DNA of 64,000 bases from Bowmanella denitrificans. Lineage in GTDB: Bacteria > Pseudomonadota > Gammaproteobacteria > Enterobacterales > Alteromonadaceae. The position numbers were made by a program, and so were the translations under genes. Under the pieces are notes generated by a model, which was not told the origin of the DNA, ran no database searches, and was given only the letters and a program-made list of their open reading frames with translations. Positions within the stretch are counted from its first letter, which is position 1. Every line of letters starts with the position of its first letter. Where the stretch lies: the NCBI RefSeq assembly GCF_039522935.1, contig NZ_BAAAEI010000031.1, forward strand, positions 307,018 to 371,017. The letters run 5' to 3'. Shown one piece after another: positions 37,973 to 48,000 of the stretch.

Positions 37973-38524
37973 ATGCGATGTACAGCTTTGCTCTATTTCT
38001 GCTCGGTAAGCGCGTTAGCGCAGCCTCTGGATTTTGCCGCGCAACTGATCCAATGGCATAAACCAGAAGATCCCTGGCGCTATCAGCGCCTGGATATAGG
38101 AAATCAAGACTTCCGCCATCGTCTGCAGCAATTGGAGTGGCAGCATACTGTCACACAGGATCTATTCCTGTCTTTACAACTAAGTAAGAAAGACAAGGTC
38201 CTCAGCACGTGTCCCAATAGCCATAAAGTATCGGAAATGGATATAGCCCTGGTGCCAACGATGCGTTTTACAAATGATCTGTCTATAGGGGTAGGCTGGC
38301 ATTTCTCTCGCGAGGGAACGTTAAAATTAGGGCAGCGTGAGGCGATGGCGTTAGGTAGTCGACAGGGATGGTTGATCAATGCCGAATTTCTGCTTAACCA
38401 TAGACAAAACATGAAGTTGACATTCAGCAATGCCAATTATCTGGACAGGTTTAGTACGGGTCAATCTGCAGGAGAAGGTTTCACCGAAACTGCCTTACAC
38501 CTGTCTTATCAAGTCAGTTTTTGA
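37973..38524 (+). CDS. Hypothetical exported protein, possibly a small beta-barrel
   Basis: 183 residues of unrecognised family. The first ~16 residues look like a short signal peptide (hydrophobic, ending ALAQ). The body alternates strand-like segments (SLQLSKKDKVL, LSIGVGWHFSREGTL, MKLTFSNANYLDRF) and ends ALHLSYQVSF, with a terminal Phe as in outer-membrane barrels. GGAGG lies about seven bases before the ATG. Its last 16 bases overlap the convergent gene on the other strand. Function is unknown. Confidence 0.65.
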   Translation: MRCTALLYFCSVSALAQPLDFAAQLIQWHKPEDPWRYQRLDIGNQDFRHRLQQLEWQHTVTQDLFLSLQLSKKDKVLSTCPNSHKVSEMDIALVPTMRFTNDLSIGVGWHFSREGTLKLGQREAMALGSRQGWLINAEFLLNHRQNMKLTFSNANYLDRFSTGQSAGEGFTETALHLSYQVSF

Positions 38525-39372
38525 CGGCTTGTTACAGTGTTGTTTTTTTTAGAAAATAGCAACAAGCACAGTCCGGCTGTCATTAGCAGCAATACTGAAG
38601 GAGTTGGAATGCTTTGGTAAGTGAGAGCAACCTGATCACTATAATATTCAAAATGAGTTGATTCGCCCTCTAATATCGACCCGGAATAATCGGTTTTTAA
38701 GATGCTGATCCTTAGCTGAGCCGCGTAGAAAGGCTGAGCACTAGGGTTTCTAAGTAACGACTCAATACCATTTTTATCGAAAAATGTTCGATCAACGTCA
38801 TCCAGAATGCTGCCAAAGGCTATTATTTCTTGAAAATAAAAAGAGAATTTCATCAACCCATCTCCAAGATCAAGCTCAGTGATACCAGACATTCCCCCAA
38901 CAGTGATGTCTAACAACTCATGAATGTCAGTGGATGATGACCAACTGGTCCCCCTGGCCGTCAATTGCAGAGGTTCTACGGCTGTATCTGTATATTCATT
39001 TATATCAACACGGCTCATCAGAGCATCCCTGAAAATACTGGCATACAAGACATCTACTAATTGATAGGTCGCTCCCCAGGTTTGTGTTGTTAAGCCAGTA
39101 TTTGGGTCAGAGAACTCGTCAAAGTAAGGTATCACCTCTTTGTTTTCTGGGTTGCTAAAATCTAAATCAAACTGTTGAGTTAAACTTGTCTGCTCAGGCG
39201 TTAGTGAAGTGTATTGGTGCCTAGTACTTCCATCCGCTAAATATGTGGTATTTACCTGTGTCAGGCTAATATCGGATATATCAGCCGTGATAATGCCAGC
39301 AAATACAGATGAAGATATTAAGCTTGCTGCGAGTAAAAGCAATCTAGCTACAATGGCTCTGTCCTTGAACAT
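38509..39372 (-). CDS. Secreted protein with PEP-CTERM-like C-terminal sorting tail
   Basis: 287 residues: N-terminal signal peptide (LLLLAASLISSSVFAG), a Thr/Ser/Asp-rich beta-type body without recognised domain, and a C-terminal tripartite tail IPTPSVLLLMTAGLCLLLF followed by SKKN. That tail copies the PEP-CTERM layout (short Pro motif, membrane helix, basic end) with PTP in place of PEP; such tails are cut by exosortases in exopolysaccharide-making bacteria. The base composition is visibly more AT-rich than its neighbours, which suggests transfer. No exosortase gene is in the window. Confidence 0.7.
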   Translation of the reverse strand: MFKDRAIVARLLLLAASLISSSVFAGIITADISDISLTQVNTTYLADGSTRHQYTSLTPEQTSLTQQFDLDFSNPENKEVIPYFDEFSDPNTGLTTQTWGATYQLVDVLYASIFRDALMSRVDINEYTDTAVEPLQLTARGTSWSSSTDIHELLDITVGGMSGITELDLGDGLMKFSFYFQEIIAFGSILDDVDRTFFDKNGIESLLRNPSAQPFYAAQLRISILKTDYSGSILEGESTHFEYYSDQVALTYQSIPTPSVLLLMTAGLCLLLFSKKNNTVTSRQKLT

Positions 39373-39527
39373 AACAATATCCCTAATGTTGATACTCTGT
39401 CGTCGTGAGTGATTATTAATAGATCAAAAAATATACAAATTCAATGTGCTTTCATATATATAGCGGATTTGTTGCCCTGCTTAGTATTTGTGCCACACTT
39501 GATTCGATAAACTAGGCGAGACAAGTC

Positions 39528-40256
39528 GTGGACAGTGCAGATCTGGTCTTTATGCTGGTGGGTGGTGCGCTAATCCTGGTGGGATTGGTACTGTTTGTTT
39601 TTGGTCGTCGGGACGGCAACAAAAATTACCTGGAAGGCTTTGGTATTAAGCTGGATGTCAGCAATCCCTCCATTATTCTCATTGTGGCTGGTGTAGGCTT
39701 GTTATTGGTTCCGCGTTTGTTACCCGCCAATAAGTCCTTGGAACACTCCGCAGTTAATCCGCAGATATTGCTTCCGTCTAATACTGCAAATCCCCAAAGC
39801 CAAGCAATTGTTCCTGGGCAAAGTAATGTACCGGCTGTCACAACTGCCAATGGACAGACACAACCCGTATCCCCAACAATAACGCCCACGGATAGTAATG
39901 TGGAGTCCGTTTTTTTGCCGCAGGGCATGTGGCAGTTAAGTGGTTATCAGGAATCCGGCATTGATGTGCCTGGCGTGCAGGGCAATATCTTGTTTAATGT
40001 GCTGTCCGATGTACAGGCTAACTGGCGGGCTAACCTTGCCTATGCGGATATCTGGGGAAATTTTATGTCTTACGATTATGCCGGGCAAATCCGCAGTGCT
40101 AATGGGCAATACGTCATCGATTTGCTAAGCAGCAATGATCCGGGTTTTTCACCACAGCAAAATATTCCACTGGAAATGATGCTGGAAAATGGAGGTGTGC
40201 TGCATATGAAATATGATTTTGGCGGTGCACAAATTTTACTGCATTACATTCAATAA
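39528..40256 (+). CDS. Hypothetical membrane protein with C-terminal periplasmic domain
   Basis: 242 residues, unrecognised. Two membrane helices (about 6-26 and 48-64), a Pro/Thr/Asn/Gln-rich linker (65-125) and a ~115-residue strand-rich domain (MWQLSGYQESG to ALHY-like end QILLHYIQ) that looks like a small barrel of lipocalin type, a guess from pattern only. It probably starts at the GTG at 39528 with AGGCGAG upstream; an ATG lies eight codons in. It is flanked by the PEP-CTERM-like gene and pntA. Confidence 0.65.
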   Translation: MDSADLVFMLVGGALILVGLVLFVFGRRDGNKNYLEGFGIKLDVSNPSIILIVAGVGLLLVPRLLPANKSLEHSAVNPQILLPSNTANPQSQAIVPGQSNVPAVTTANGQTQPVSPTITPTDSNVESVFLPQGMWQLSGYQESGIDVPGVQGNILFNVLSDVQANWRANLAYADIWGNFMSYDYAGQIRSANGQYVIDLLSSNDPGFSPQQNIPLEMMLENGGVLHMKYDFGGAQILLHYIQ

Positions 40257-40416
40257 TCTGTCCGGCTGTTTGGTTGCCAGCAAGCCGGTCTGCCGGGCCT
40301 GCTCGTGCCGTTGCATCTCGGCTCTGACATGTTAGGTCGATGAAAATCGTTGATCCCTGACCTTCCCTTAGGTAGAACTGGTTATTAAAACAACAATCCT
40401 ACACAAGGACCACTGC

Positions 40417-41970
40417 ATGATCATAGGCATACCTAAGGAAATCCTGACCAATGAGACCCGTGTGGCGGCAACGCCAAAGTCTGTCGAGCAGTTGTTAAAG
40501 CTCGGCTTCGAGGTCCATGTGGAGCAAGGCGCTGGCGAACTTGCCAGTTTTAACGACCAGGCATATTTGGATGCAGGTGCGAAGATTGCGGCGCGCGAGG
40601 AAATCTGGCAGGCCGACATGATTTTCAAGGTCAACGCACCGATGAAAAATGGCCGTAAGAAAATCGATGAATTCGAGCTCATCAAGCCCGGTACGACTAT
40701 TGCCAGTTTTATCTGGCCTGCGCAAAATCCCGCTTTACTAGAACAACTGGCCAGTCAGCAGGTCAATGTGCTGGCCATGGATGCGGTGCCACGAATCTCC
40801 CGTGCCCAGTCATTGGATGCGTTGAGTTCCATGGCCAATATCGCCGGTTATCGCGCGGTGGTGGAGGCGGCGCATGAATTTGGCCGCTTTTTTACCGGTC
40901 AGATTACCGCCGCAGGTAAAGTACCGCCAGCCAAGGTATTAGTAGCGGGGGCCGGTGTGGCCGGACTGGCAGCCATAGGTGCTGCAGGCAGCTTAGGTGC
41001 CATTGTGCGTGCCTTCGATGTGCGTCCGGAAGTGAAAGAACAAGTGCAAAGTATGGGCGCGGAATTCTTGATGGTGGACGTTAAGGGCATGGAACAGAGT
41101 AGCGATGGCTATGCCAAAGAAACTTCGGCAGAATTTAATCAAGCCGCAGAACGCCTGTACGCAGAGCAAGCCAAAGAGGTGGACATTATTATCACCACCG
41201 CGCTGATCCCTGGCAAACCTGCCCCTAAGTTGATTAGTCAGGACATGATTGATTCAATGAAGCCTGGAAGCGTCATTGTTGATTTGGCGGCGGCTAACGG
41301 CGGCAACTGTGCCTATACCAAGGCCAATAAGATTGTTACTACCCCTAACGGCGTTAAGGTCATTGGCTATACGGATATGCCAGGGCGTTTACCAGCCCAA
41401 TCATCGCAGTTGTACGCGACAAACCTGGTGAATCTGGCCAAGCTGTTGTGCAAAAACAAGGACGGGCAAATTGACCTGGACTTTGACGATCTGGTGATTC
41501 GCGGTGTCACAGTGATAAAGCAAGGTGCGGTGACCTGGCCGGCACCGCCCATCAAGGTCTCAGCGCAATCTAAACCCAAAGCGGCTCCAGTTAAGGAAAA
41601 ACAGCCAGACAAGCCAATCGACCCAAGGAAAAAATACGGCCTGCTGGCCGCTGGCATTGCTGCCTTTGCCTGGGTAGCCAATTCCGCGCCGCCCGAGTTT
41701 TTGTCTCACTTTACTGTATTCGTGCTGGCCTGTGTGGTCGGGTATTACGTGGTATGGAATGTTAAGCATGCGTTGCATACGCCGCTTATGTCGGTTACTA
41801 ACGCCATCTCCGGGATTATTGTGGTGGGCGCCTTACTGCAAATCGGCAAGGGAGATGGGCTGGTGACCTTTCTGGCCTTTATTGCGGTGTTAATTGCCAG
41901 TATCAATGTGTTTGGCGGTTTTACCGTGACCCGGCGCATGCTTGAAATGTTCCGCAAGGGAGGAAAATGA
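40417..41970 (+). CDS. pntA: NAD(P) transhydrogenase subunit alpha
   Basis: 517 residues. With PntB it couples proton entry to hydride transfer from NADH to NADP+. Domain I (NAD-binding) starts MIIGIPKEILTNETRVAATP and has VAGAGVAGLAAIGAAGSLGA; the C-terminal ~130 residues carry four membrane helices of domain II. The single chain with both parts is the E. coli-type alpha subunit. Coupled to pntB by stop/start overlap. Confidence 0.97.
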   Translation: MIIGIPKEILTNETRVAATPKSVEQLLKLGFEVHVEQGAGELASFNDQAYLDAGAKIAAREEIWQADMIFKVNAPMKNGRKKIDEFELIKPGTTIASFIWPAQNPALLEQLASQQVNVLAMDAVPRISRAQSLDALSSMANIAGYRAVVEAAHEFGRFFTGQITAAGKVPPAKVLVAGAGVAGLAAIGAAGSLGAIVRAFDVRPEVKEQVQSMGAEFLMVDVKGMEQSSDGYAKETSAEFNQAAERLYAEQAKEVDIIITTALIPGKPAPKLISQDMIDSMKPGSVIVDLAAANGGNCAYTKANKIVTTPNGVKVIGYTDMPGRLPAQSSQLYATNLVNLAKLLCKNKDGQIDLDFDDLVIRGVTVIKQGAVTWPAPPIKVSAQSKPKAAPVKEKQPDKPIDPRKKYGLLAAGIAAFAWVANSAPPEFLSHFTVFVLACVVGYYVVWNVKHALHTPLMSVTNAISGIIVVGALLQIGKGDGLVTFLAFIAVLIASINVFGGFTVTRRMLEMFRKGGK

Positions 41971-43343
41971 TGTCTGCAGGAATTGTACAAGCCGCCTATA
42001 TCGTCGCGGCATTGCTGTTTATTATGAGTCTGGCAGGTTTATCTAAACAGGAATCGGCTAAAGCCGGCAATGTATACGGCATCATTGGTATGGCTATCGC
42101 GTTGGTGGCCACCATCTTCAGTCCTGCTGCTGATGGTCTGGGTTGGATCCTGCTGGCGATGGTGATAGGTGCTGCCATCGGTCTGCACCTGGCGAAAAAA
42201 GTCGAGATGACTGAAATGCCAGAATTAGTGGCCATTTTGCACAGCTTTGTTGGTCTTGCCGCGGTTTTGGTCGGTTTCAATACCCATATTGAACATCCAC
42301 CGTTGGTGGGGGCTATGCAGACCATTCATCTGGTGGAAGTGTTTCTTGGCGTATTTATCGGCGCGGTGACTTTTACCGGCTCGGTGGTGGCCTTTGGCAA
42401 ACTGCGCGGATTACTGTCTTCCAAACCGCTGATGCTACCACACCGGCATAAACTGAATCTGGCGGCGGTGATCATTTCCTTTGTGCTGTTGCTGAACTAT
42501 GTGGATGCCGGTGGGGCTACCACAACGTTGATTGTGGTGACGCTTATTGCGTTTGCGTTCGGCTGGCACCTGGTGGCGTCCATTGGTGGGGCGGATATGC
42601 CGGTGGTGGTATCCATGTTGAATTCCTATTCCGGTTGGGCAGCCGCTGCGGCTGGCTTTATGTTGTCCAATGATCTTCTGATTGTGACGGGTGCTCTGGT
42701 GGGCAGCTCGGGGGCCATTCTCTCGTACATTATGTGTAAAGCCATGAATCGTTCCTTTATCAGCGTGATTGCCGGGGGCTTTGGCTCTGACGGCAGTAGC
42801 ACGGGAGACGAGGAGATGGGCGAATACCGCGAGGTAAAAGCCGAGGATGTAGCCGAACTGCTCAAAGATGCCAGCTCCGTCATTATTACCCCAGGTTATG
42901 GTATGGCGGTAGCTCAGGCGCAATATCCGGTGTATGAAATTACCGAGAAACTGCGCAGTCTGGGCGTGGAGGTGCGCTTTGGCATCCATCCGGTGGCAGG
43001 GCGGCTACCTGGGCATATGAACGTATTGCTGGCCGAGGCGAAAGTCCCTTACGATATCGTGCTGGAAATGGACGAAATCAATGACGATTTTGCCAGTACC
43101 GATGTGGTGTTGGTGATTGGTGCCAATGATACGGTCAATCCGGCTGCCGCAGAGGACCCTGGCAGTCCTATTGCCGGTATGCCGGTGTTGGAAGTCTGGA
43201 AAGCCAAGAACGTAGTTGTGTTCAAGCGCTCCATGAACACCGGCTATGCTGGTGTGCAAAACCCGCTGTTCTTTAAAGACAATACCACCATGCTGTTTGG
43301 TGATGCCAAAGCGTCAGTGGAAGCGATTTTTAAAGCGCTATAG
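41970..43343 (+). CDS. pntB: NAD(P) transhydrogenase subunit beta
   Basis: 457 residues; eight or nine membrane helices of domain II, then the NADP-binding domain III with PGYGMAVAQAQYPV, RFGIHPVAGRLPGHMNVLLAEA and VLVIGANDTVNP. I choose the second ATG (MSAGIVQAAYIVAA): it matches E. coli MSGGLV and gives a proper six-base gap from GGAGG, whereas the first ATG leaves three. The transcript ends in a GC-rich hairpin. Confidence 0.96.
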   Translation: MSAGIVQAAYIVAALLFIMSLAGLSKQESAKAGNVYGIIGMAIALVATIFSPAADGLGWILLAMVIGAAIGLHLAKKVEMTEMPELVAILHSFVGLAAVLVGFNTHIEHPPLVGAMQTIHLVEVFLGVFIGAVTFTGSVVAFGKLRGLLSSKPLMLPHRHKLNLAAVIISFVLLLNYVDAGGATTTLIVVTLIAFAFGWHLVASIGGADMPVVVSMLNSYSGWAAAAAGFMLSNDLLIVTGALVGSSGAILSYIMCKAMNRSFISVIAGGFGSDGSSTGDEEMGEYREVKAEDVAELLKDASSVIITPGYGMAVAQAQYPVYEITEKLRSLGVEVRFGIHPVAGRLPGHMNVLLAEAKVPYDIVLEMDEINDDFASTDVVLVIGANDTVNPAAAEDPGSPIAGMPVLEVWKAKNVVVFKRSMNTGYAGVQNPLFFKDNTTMLFGDAKASVEAIFKAL

Positions 43344-43353
43344 CAATTTAGCG

Positions 43354-43382
43354 GCCCCGGCGGCTTCGGGGCCTGCTTTTCA
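43354..43382 (+). terminator. Terminator after pntB
   Basis: GGCCCCG (43354-43360)/CGGGGCC (43368-43374) with a seven-base loop and a TGCTTTTC tail, 11 bases after the pntB stop; ends just before the convergent receptor gene. Confidence 0.8.
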
Positions 43383-43389
43383 ACATCGG

Positions 43390-45504
43390 CTAGAATAACA
43401 CTGAAAACTGCAGTCTCAGATTACGGGGGGCCTGTATAAACTGATAAGGCGCAGTGCCACGCGGATTGCCGTGATAGTAAGTTTTATCCAGCAGGTTTTC
43501 CGCATATAAGCCGATGTTCAATCGTTGTCCCGTTGACAGTGGCCAGTCGGCAAAGCGCAGATGCAGGTTCAGGGTGGTCCAGGCCGGAATCTTTTCCAAT
43601 GTGGTGCCGGCACCATCAAGGCGGTTGGCCTCGGTGAGGGTGCTAGCCCAATGATCCACAAAAGCGCTGAGCTGCCAATGCTCATCCTGATGGTAGGTGA
43701 CACCCAGCTTAACTTTAGTGCGTGGCACATTGACTAAATGGTCCTGCCCATCAAGCTGCGGGTCATCTGCGGAAACGTAGCGAAAGCCCAGGAAGCCCTG
43801 CCACTGTCCACCACTGAAGCGCAGCAGGTTTTCTACGCCTCTGGCCTGTTGTTTCCCATCCACTTCTGTGCGCCACAGACGTCTGTCTGTATCAAATATC
43901 TGTTGATAGAAGTTTTTAATGGTCATGCTGTACAGCGCCACAACATTGGTTAACTCCATACCCTGCCATTGCCAGCCTTGGCTGTAGTTTAGCTCGTACA
44001 TGTCAACCGTTTGTGAATCCAGGCTGTTGTCTTGCACGCCGTCAAATTCAAAGATGGTGGGTGGTCTGAATGCTTCGCCGTAGGTGAGTTTCCAGGCTGA
44101 ACCTTGATCAGGCTGATATACCAGACTGATTCTGGGAAGCCAGGCATCATCGGTGAAATCCTGTTTGTTATAACGTAAGCCTGCGGTGAGATTAAGCATG
44201 GCCCCTTGGGTCAACTCCCAGCGCCTGGCGTACTGGCCATACAGCGCATGCTTATCCGATTTCTCTTTATCCACTGGCCAGCCTGCAGGGATGATCGGGG
44301 TGATCTGACCGGCGTTGTCCACATCGCGAATCTTGTGGCCGATATCGGTACGCCAGCCGTCGTAACCTATTATCCAGTCCTGGTCGGGGGTGCTCTGGTA
44401 GGAAAACTGGGTGCGAAAACGGTAGCGATAAGATGGTCCGATGTCCTCTCGTTCAGCAAACACCTCAATATCATCAAAGGACAGCGCATCGTCTGGAACG
44501 CGGCCCTGTTGTTTAGCTTTTTCCTTGTACTCGCGGAACAGGCTGACTTCCATAAAGCCTTGCCAGTGCTCGTCAGGCTGAAAATTCCTGCCGGCAAACA
44601 GCAAGTTGTAGCCGCGCCAAGAGTCATCGCCGGTAACAAAGTCATAGGCCACACGCTCAATGCCACTGACATTGAAGGTGCGGGTCATATCCATGCCCAG
44701 ATAATATTGCTGATAGGCCAGGCGGGCATCGACGGTAAAGTTATGCTCGTTATTGCGGTAGCCCCGGCTGCCGTGGTCGCGGATGTTATCCAGCTCCGGG
44801 CTGCGGCTGAAACGTTGGTCATCAAATACGAAATCACTGACTTCCTGATAGTCCAAATCACTGCTAAACCAACTGGCACTGAGGCCATAGTGCCAGGCAT
44901 TTTGCCCGCCGCTGAACAACAGATTGGCTTGTTGGGTATCCACTTCCCCGATCAGGCCACCTATTTCAAAAACCCTGTCGGGATCGCCCTGCGTTTTTTG
45001 ATGTAATGACGGTAGCCGGGTGATGATATTGATCACCCCCTGTGCTGCATTGCCACCATACAAGGTTGAATTCGGGCCCTGCAATACCTCAACCCGCTCA
45101 ATGCGATGGGCAGGAAAGTTGTTCATCATAAAGGCTTCATTGGCCAACAGGTTTTGCACTTCGCGGCCATCGATTAAAAGCAATGTGGACGACATATTGC
45201 CGGTAAAACCCCTTTGCCCACCGGCCAGCCACGACCACTGATAGAAGGTATCCATATTGGGAATGGCGGCGAGGATTTCTTTCATATCACGCCAGCCGAA
45301 ACGGGCAATTTCGTCCTTATCGATAACGTAAACCGTGCCGGCCGCCGACAACCAGGATTCTTCCTTGCGTGCCGCCACACTGACTTCCATCGACAGTAAC
45401 TGGTCCAGGGACAACTCAAACAAATGGGCGGTGGAATGATCCTGGGCGGCTTGAGCAAAAGATGATGTGCAAAATAAGCAAAGTGCGGTGAGCCGTAACG
45501 TCAT
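43390..45504 (-). CDS. TonB-dependent outer-membrane receptor
   Basis: 704 residues: signal peptide (cut near SFAQA), plug domain (VYVIDKDEIARFGWRDMKEILAAIPN, LLLIDGREVQNLL, RVEVLQGPNSTLYGGNAAQGVINIITR) and a 22-strand barrel with the receptor C-terminal signature NLRLQFSVLF. The LDQLLSMEVSVAARKEE start is that of the receptor class often paired with c-di-GMP or YfiR genes rather than siderophore genes. Ligand unknown. Confidence 0.9.
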   Translation of the reverse strand: MTLRLTALCLFCTSSFAQAAQDHSTAHLFELSLDQLLSMEVSVAARKEESWLSAAGTVYVIDKDEIARFGWRDMKEILAAIPNMDTFYQWSWLAGGQRGFTGNMSSTLLLIDGREVQNLLANEAFMMNNFPAHRIERVEVLQGPNSTLYGGNAAQGVINIITRLPSLHQKTQGDPDRVFEIGGLIGEVDTQQANLLFSGGQNAWHYGLSASWFSSDLDYQEVSDFVFDDQRFSRSPELDNIRDHGSRGYRNNEHNFTVDARLAYQQYYLGMDMTRTFNVSGIERVAYDFVTGDDSWRGYNLLFAGRNFQPDEHWQGFMEVSLFREYKEKAKQQGRVPDDALSFDDIEVFAEREDIGPSYRYRFRTQFSYQSTPDQDWIIGYDGWRTDIGHKIRDVDNAGQITPIIPAGWPVDKEKSDKHALYGQYARRWELTQGAMLNLTAGLRYNKQDFTDDAWLPRISLVYQPDQGSAWKLTYGEAFRPPTIFEFDGVQDNSLDSQTVDMYELNYSQGWQWQGMELTNVVALYSMTIKNFYQQIFDTDRRLWRTEVDGKQQARGVENLLRFSGGQWQGFLGFRYVSADDPQLDGQDHLVNVPRTKVKLGVTYHQDEHWQLSAFVDHWASTLTEANRLDGAGTTLEKIPAWTTLNLHLRFADWPLSTGQRLNIGLYAENLLDKTYYHGNPRGTAPYQFIQAPRNLRLQFSVLF

Positions 45505-45574
45505 GAAACCGTACCTAAAATACCCATATCTGGATTATAGACGGTGTTTCCAACTTGAATTCAGCGAAAATAAC

Positions 45575-45596
45575 AAGCCCCGCCAATGCGGGGCTT
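45575..45596 (-). terminator. Terminator after the 45.6-48 kb receptor gene
   Basis: AAGCCCCGC/GCGGGGCTT (45575-45583 with 45588-45596), four-base loop. Read on the minus strand it follows the receptor stop and leads into TTGTTATTTT. It separates the two receptor genes. Confidence 0.75.
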
Positions 45597-45615
45597 CAGC
45601 CAAAGAATGGCATGA

Positions 45616-48000
45616 TTAATAGAAGGTATAATCCAGCCTGATGGTCAGGGTTCTGCCCGCCAGATACTCGATATATTGCTGCGCTGTGGTGTTGTCCTGG
45701 TCCCGGCTTCGGGCAGAGCGGTATTGCACGGCTTCTTTGTCAAACAGGTTATTCAGATGCACACTGAGCTTCACATCATTTGTGACTTCCAAACGTCCAG
45801 ACAAATTAAAGTAGCTGTAGGCTGCAACAATGTCTTCATCACGGGTATTAAAATGGGTTTTGTACTCACCGTAGTAGGTGTAATCCAGTCTGGCATAGGC
45901 TTGCTTACCAAAAAATTCAAAGCCCTGGTCCAGGGCCAGATAGGCGTTCCAGTCCGGCACCATGGTCATACTGTCACCCTTTTTCGCTTTAATGGCGTCG
46001 TTATCCACGGTGATTTTCGAATTGGTATAAGAGGTGTTAAAGATTAGCTCCAGCTCTTCAGCCAGTCTGGCGGTGGATTCAAACTCAAAGCCTCTTGAAC
46101 GGGCCTCACCGGCGTTGGCAGTAAAAGTAAAACCACAGGTGGGCATATAAATATCGGTACGGATGTCTGTCCAATCGATTTGATACACGGCGGTGGCGAA
46201 ATCTACGCGTCCACCAAAGGCGCTGGCCTTTAATCCCAGCTCATAGTTGTTAATTGCATCAGAGGTATAACGATTCTGGCGTTGCGGTGCATTGGGGTCG
46301 TCCTGGCAGGAGCCGGGTAATGGGCCGTTGTTACCGCCCGGACGGTAGCCTTCCGAATACAAGGCGTAGACCGACATGTCTTTTGAAGGGCGCCAGGACG
46401 CACTGAATTTATAACGGTTACCCGATTCATCACCGCTGGACAGAGTGGTTTCGTCAGACCAAATACCACTGGCTTGATCATGAAAATCGTCTTTCAGATC
46501 AAAGCGACGAATACCAGCATTCAGCTCCAGCTCACCCATTTCGCCCAAGTCGAATGTGTAGGCCAGGTCGGCAAACAAGGCCAGCTCGCGGTAATAGTCT
46601 TTAATCAGCGAGTAGCGCCAGTTATTTTGCGGATTGCCGAAATTTTCCTGCCCCAGTTGAGTAACGTCTACGCCCCACCAATACAGCGCCAATGCGGACA
46701 CCAGGTCCCCTTGTTCATGATATTGGTTCTGATTGTTAAAGGAGTCTTCGGTGAGTTTTTTGTCGTAGAACATACCGACGGTCCAACTGAGCGGGCCGGG
46801 ATGCAGGTTCTGAAAACGCAGTTCGTGGGTGGTTCTTTCCTGATAGTCGTCGTAATCGTCATTGATAATCCAGGTCAGAAATAAATCGTCTGCATCCAGC
46901 CTGGTCCAGCTATCCAGCGAACTCATGCTGTACTTACGGTAGGAGCCGGCATAATTAAGGGTGGCAATATCAAACAGGTTGTCATGATTGATATTCAGGG
47001 TATACAGATTAGTACTGTTTTTATACCAGGGATCCAGGCGCTCCCAAACCTGGTATTTCTGGGCAACATTTTGTGCCACTTTGGGGGCATTGCCACCGCG
47101 GCAGGCCGGGCGCTCCAGTGCTGGGTCGCATTCTACCACTATGTCTTCAATGTCATAGCCGTAAGGGGCATCGGGATTAGCGGTGGCAATAAAGTCATAG
47201 TAAAAACCCGGTTTGGAACGGTCACCCAGATCTTCGCCTCGTTCATGATTTTCAACCCGGCTGAATCCCAGGGTAATATCCATCTGGTCCGAGACCTGCC
47301 ACAGCAGTTGTGAACGTAAGAATCGGTTTTCCTTGTCAGATTGCAGGCCGGTATGCATATTGACAAATGGCAACTGGTCATAATCTTTGTTGCCATTCAC
47401 CCGCAGGGCCAGCTTGCCGTCCAGTAGGGGCACATTGATACCCAGAGTCAGGTTGTTGTCATAGCCGTCAACGTCCTTTTCGGCGCCAACCTGCAAAGAG
47501 CCAAATAATTCAAACTCGTCCAGCTTGGGTTTGTTGGTAATAATACGTACGGTGCCGCCTATGGCGTTGGAGCCATAAAGTGTGCCCTGCGGGCCACGCA
47601 GTACTTCCACACGTTCAACGTCTGACAGATTAGTAAATTCAAAAGGAATATCGTCAACAAAGGTGGCGGTGGTATCCGGCACTGTGGTGTTGCCGCCGCT
47701 TAAGCCCCTTAAGATCAACTGGCCTCGCGGCATGGCTGCACCGGCCAGAGTGCGGTAGATATCGGTGGAGCTGGTATAGTTTCTGTCGACAATATCCATG
47801 GCGGAAATACTGGACACCGACATGGGAATTTCTACCAGGGTTTCTTCCTTACGACGTGATGTGACAACCACTTTTTCTACATTATCGGCTTGTGTGTCAG
47901 ACGACACCTGAGCATTGACCGCTGGGGATGCCGTCAATGCCATCAGAATTGCCAGATGCAGGGAGTTCTTGCTGAGGCCTTTGTTGCCTGACATGTTCAT
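45616..48000 (-). CDS. TonB-dependent outer-membrane receptor
   Basis: 794 residues: signal peptide (cut after NAQ), TonB box-like EKVVVTSRRKEETLVEIP, plug (GLSGGNTTVPDTTATFVDDIPFEF region, RVEVLRGPQGTLYGSNAIGGTVRIITNKP) and barrel ending TIRLDYTFY. It resembles the receptor class of alteromonads and sphingomonads that imports plant, algal or aromatic compounds, but no enzyme genes are adjacent to name the ligand. A 187-base gap to purU lies upstream. Confidence 0.9.
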   Translation of the reverse strand: MNMSGNKGLSKNSLHLAILMALTASPAVNAQVSSDTQADNVEKVVVTSRRKEETLVEIPMSVSSISAMDIVDRNYTSSTDIYRTLAGAAMPRGQLILRGLSGGNTTVPDTTATFVDDIPFEFTNLSDVERVEVLRGPQGTLYGSNAIGGTVRIITNKPKLDEFELFGSLQVGAEKDVDGYDNNLTLGINVPLLDGKLALRVNGNKDYDQLPFVNMHTGLQSDKENRFLRSQLLWQVSDQMDITLGFSRVENHERGEDLGDRSKPGFYYDFIATANPDAPYGYDIEDIVVECDPALERPACRGGNAPKVAQNVAQKYQVWERLDPWYKNSTNLYTLNINHDNLFDIATLNYAGSYRKYSMSSLDSWTRLDADDLFLTWIINDDYDDYQERTTHELRFQNLHPGPLSWTVGMFYDKKLTEDSFNNQNQYHEQGDLVSALALYWWGVDVTQLGQENFGNPQNNWRYSLIKDYYRELALFADLAYTFDLGEMGELELNAGIRRFDLKDDFHDQASGIWSDETTLSSGDESGNRYKFSASWRPSKDMSVYALYSEGYRPGGNNGPLPGSCQDDPNAPQRQNRYTSDAINNYELGLKASAFGGRVDFATAVYQIDWTDIRTDIYMPTCGFTFTANAGEARSRGFEFESTARLAEELELIFNTSYTNSKITVDNDAIKAKKGDSMTMVPDWNAYLALDQGFEFFGKQAYARLDYTYYGEYKTHFNTRDEDIVAAYSYFNLSGRLEVTNDVKLSVHLNNLFDKEAVQYRSARSRDQDNTTAQQYIEYLAGRTLTIRLDYTFY

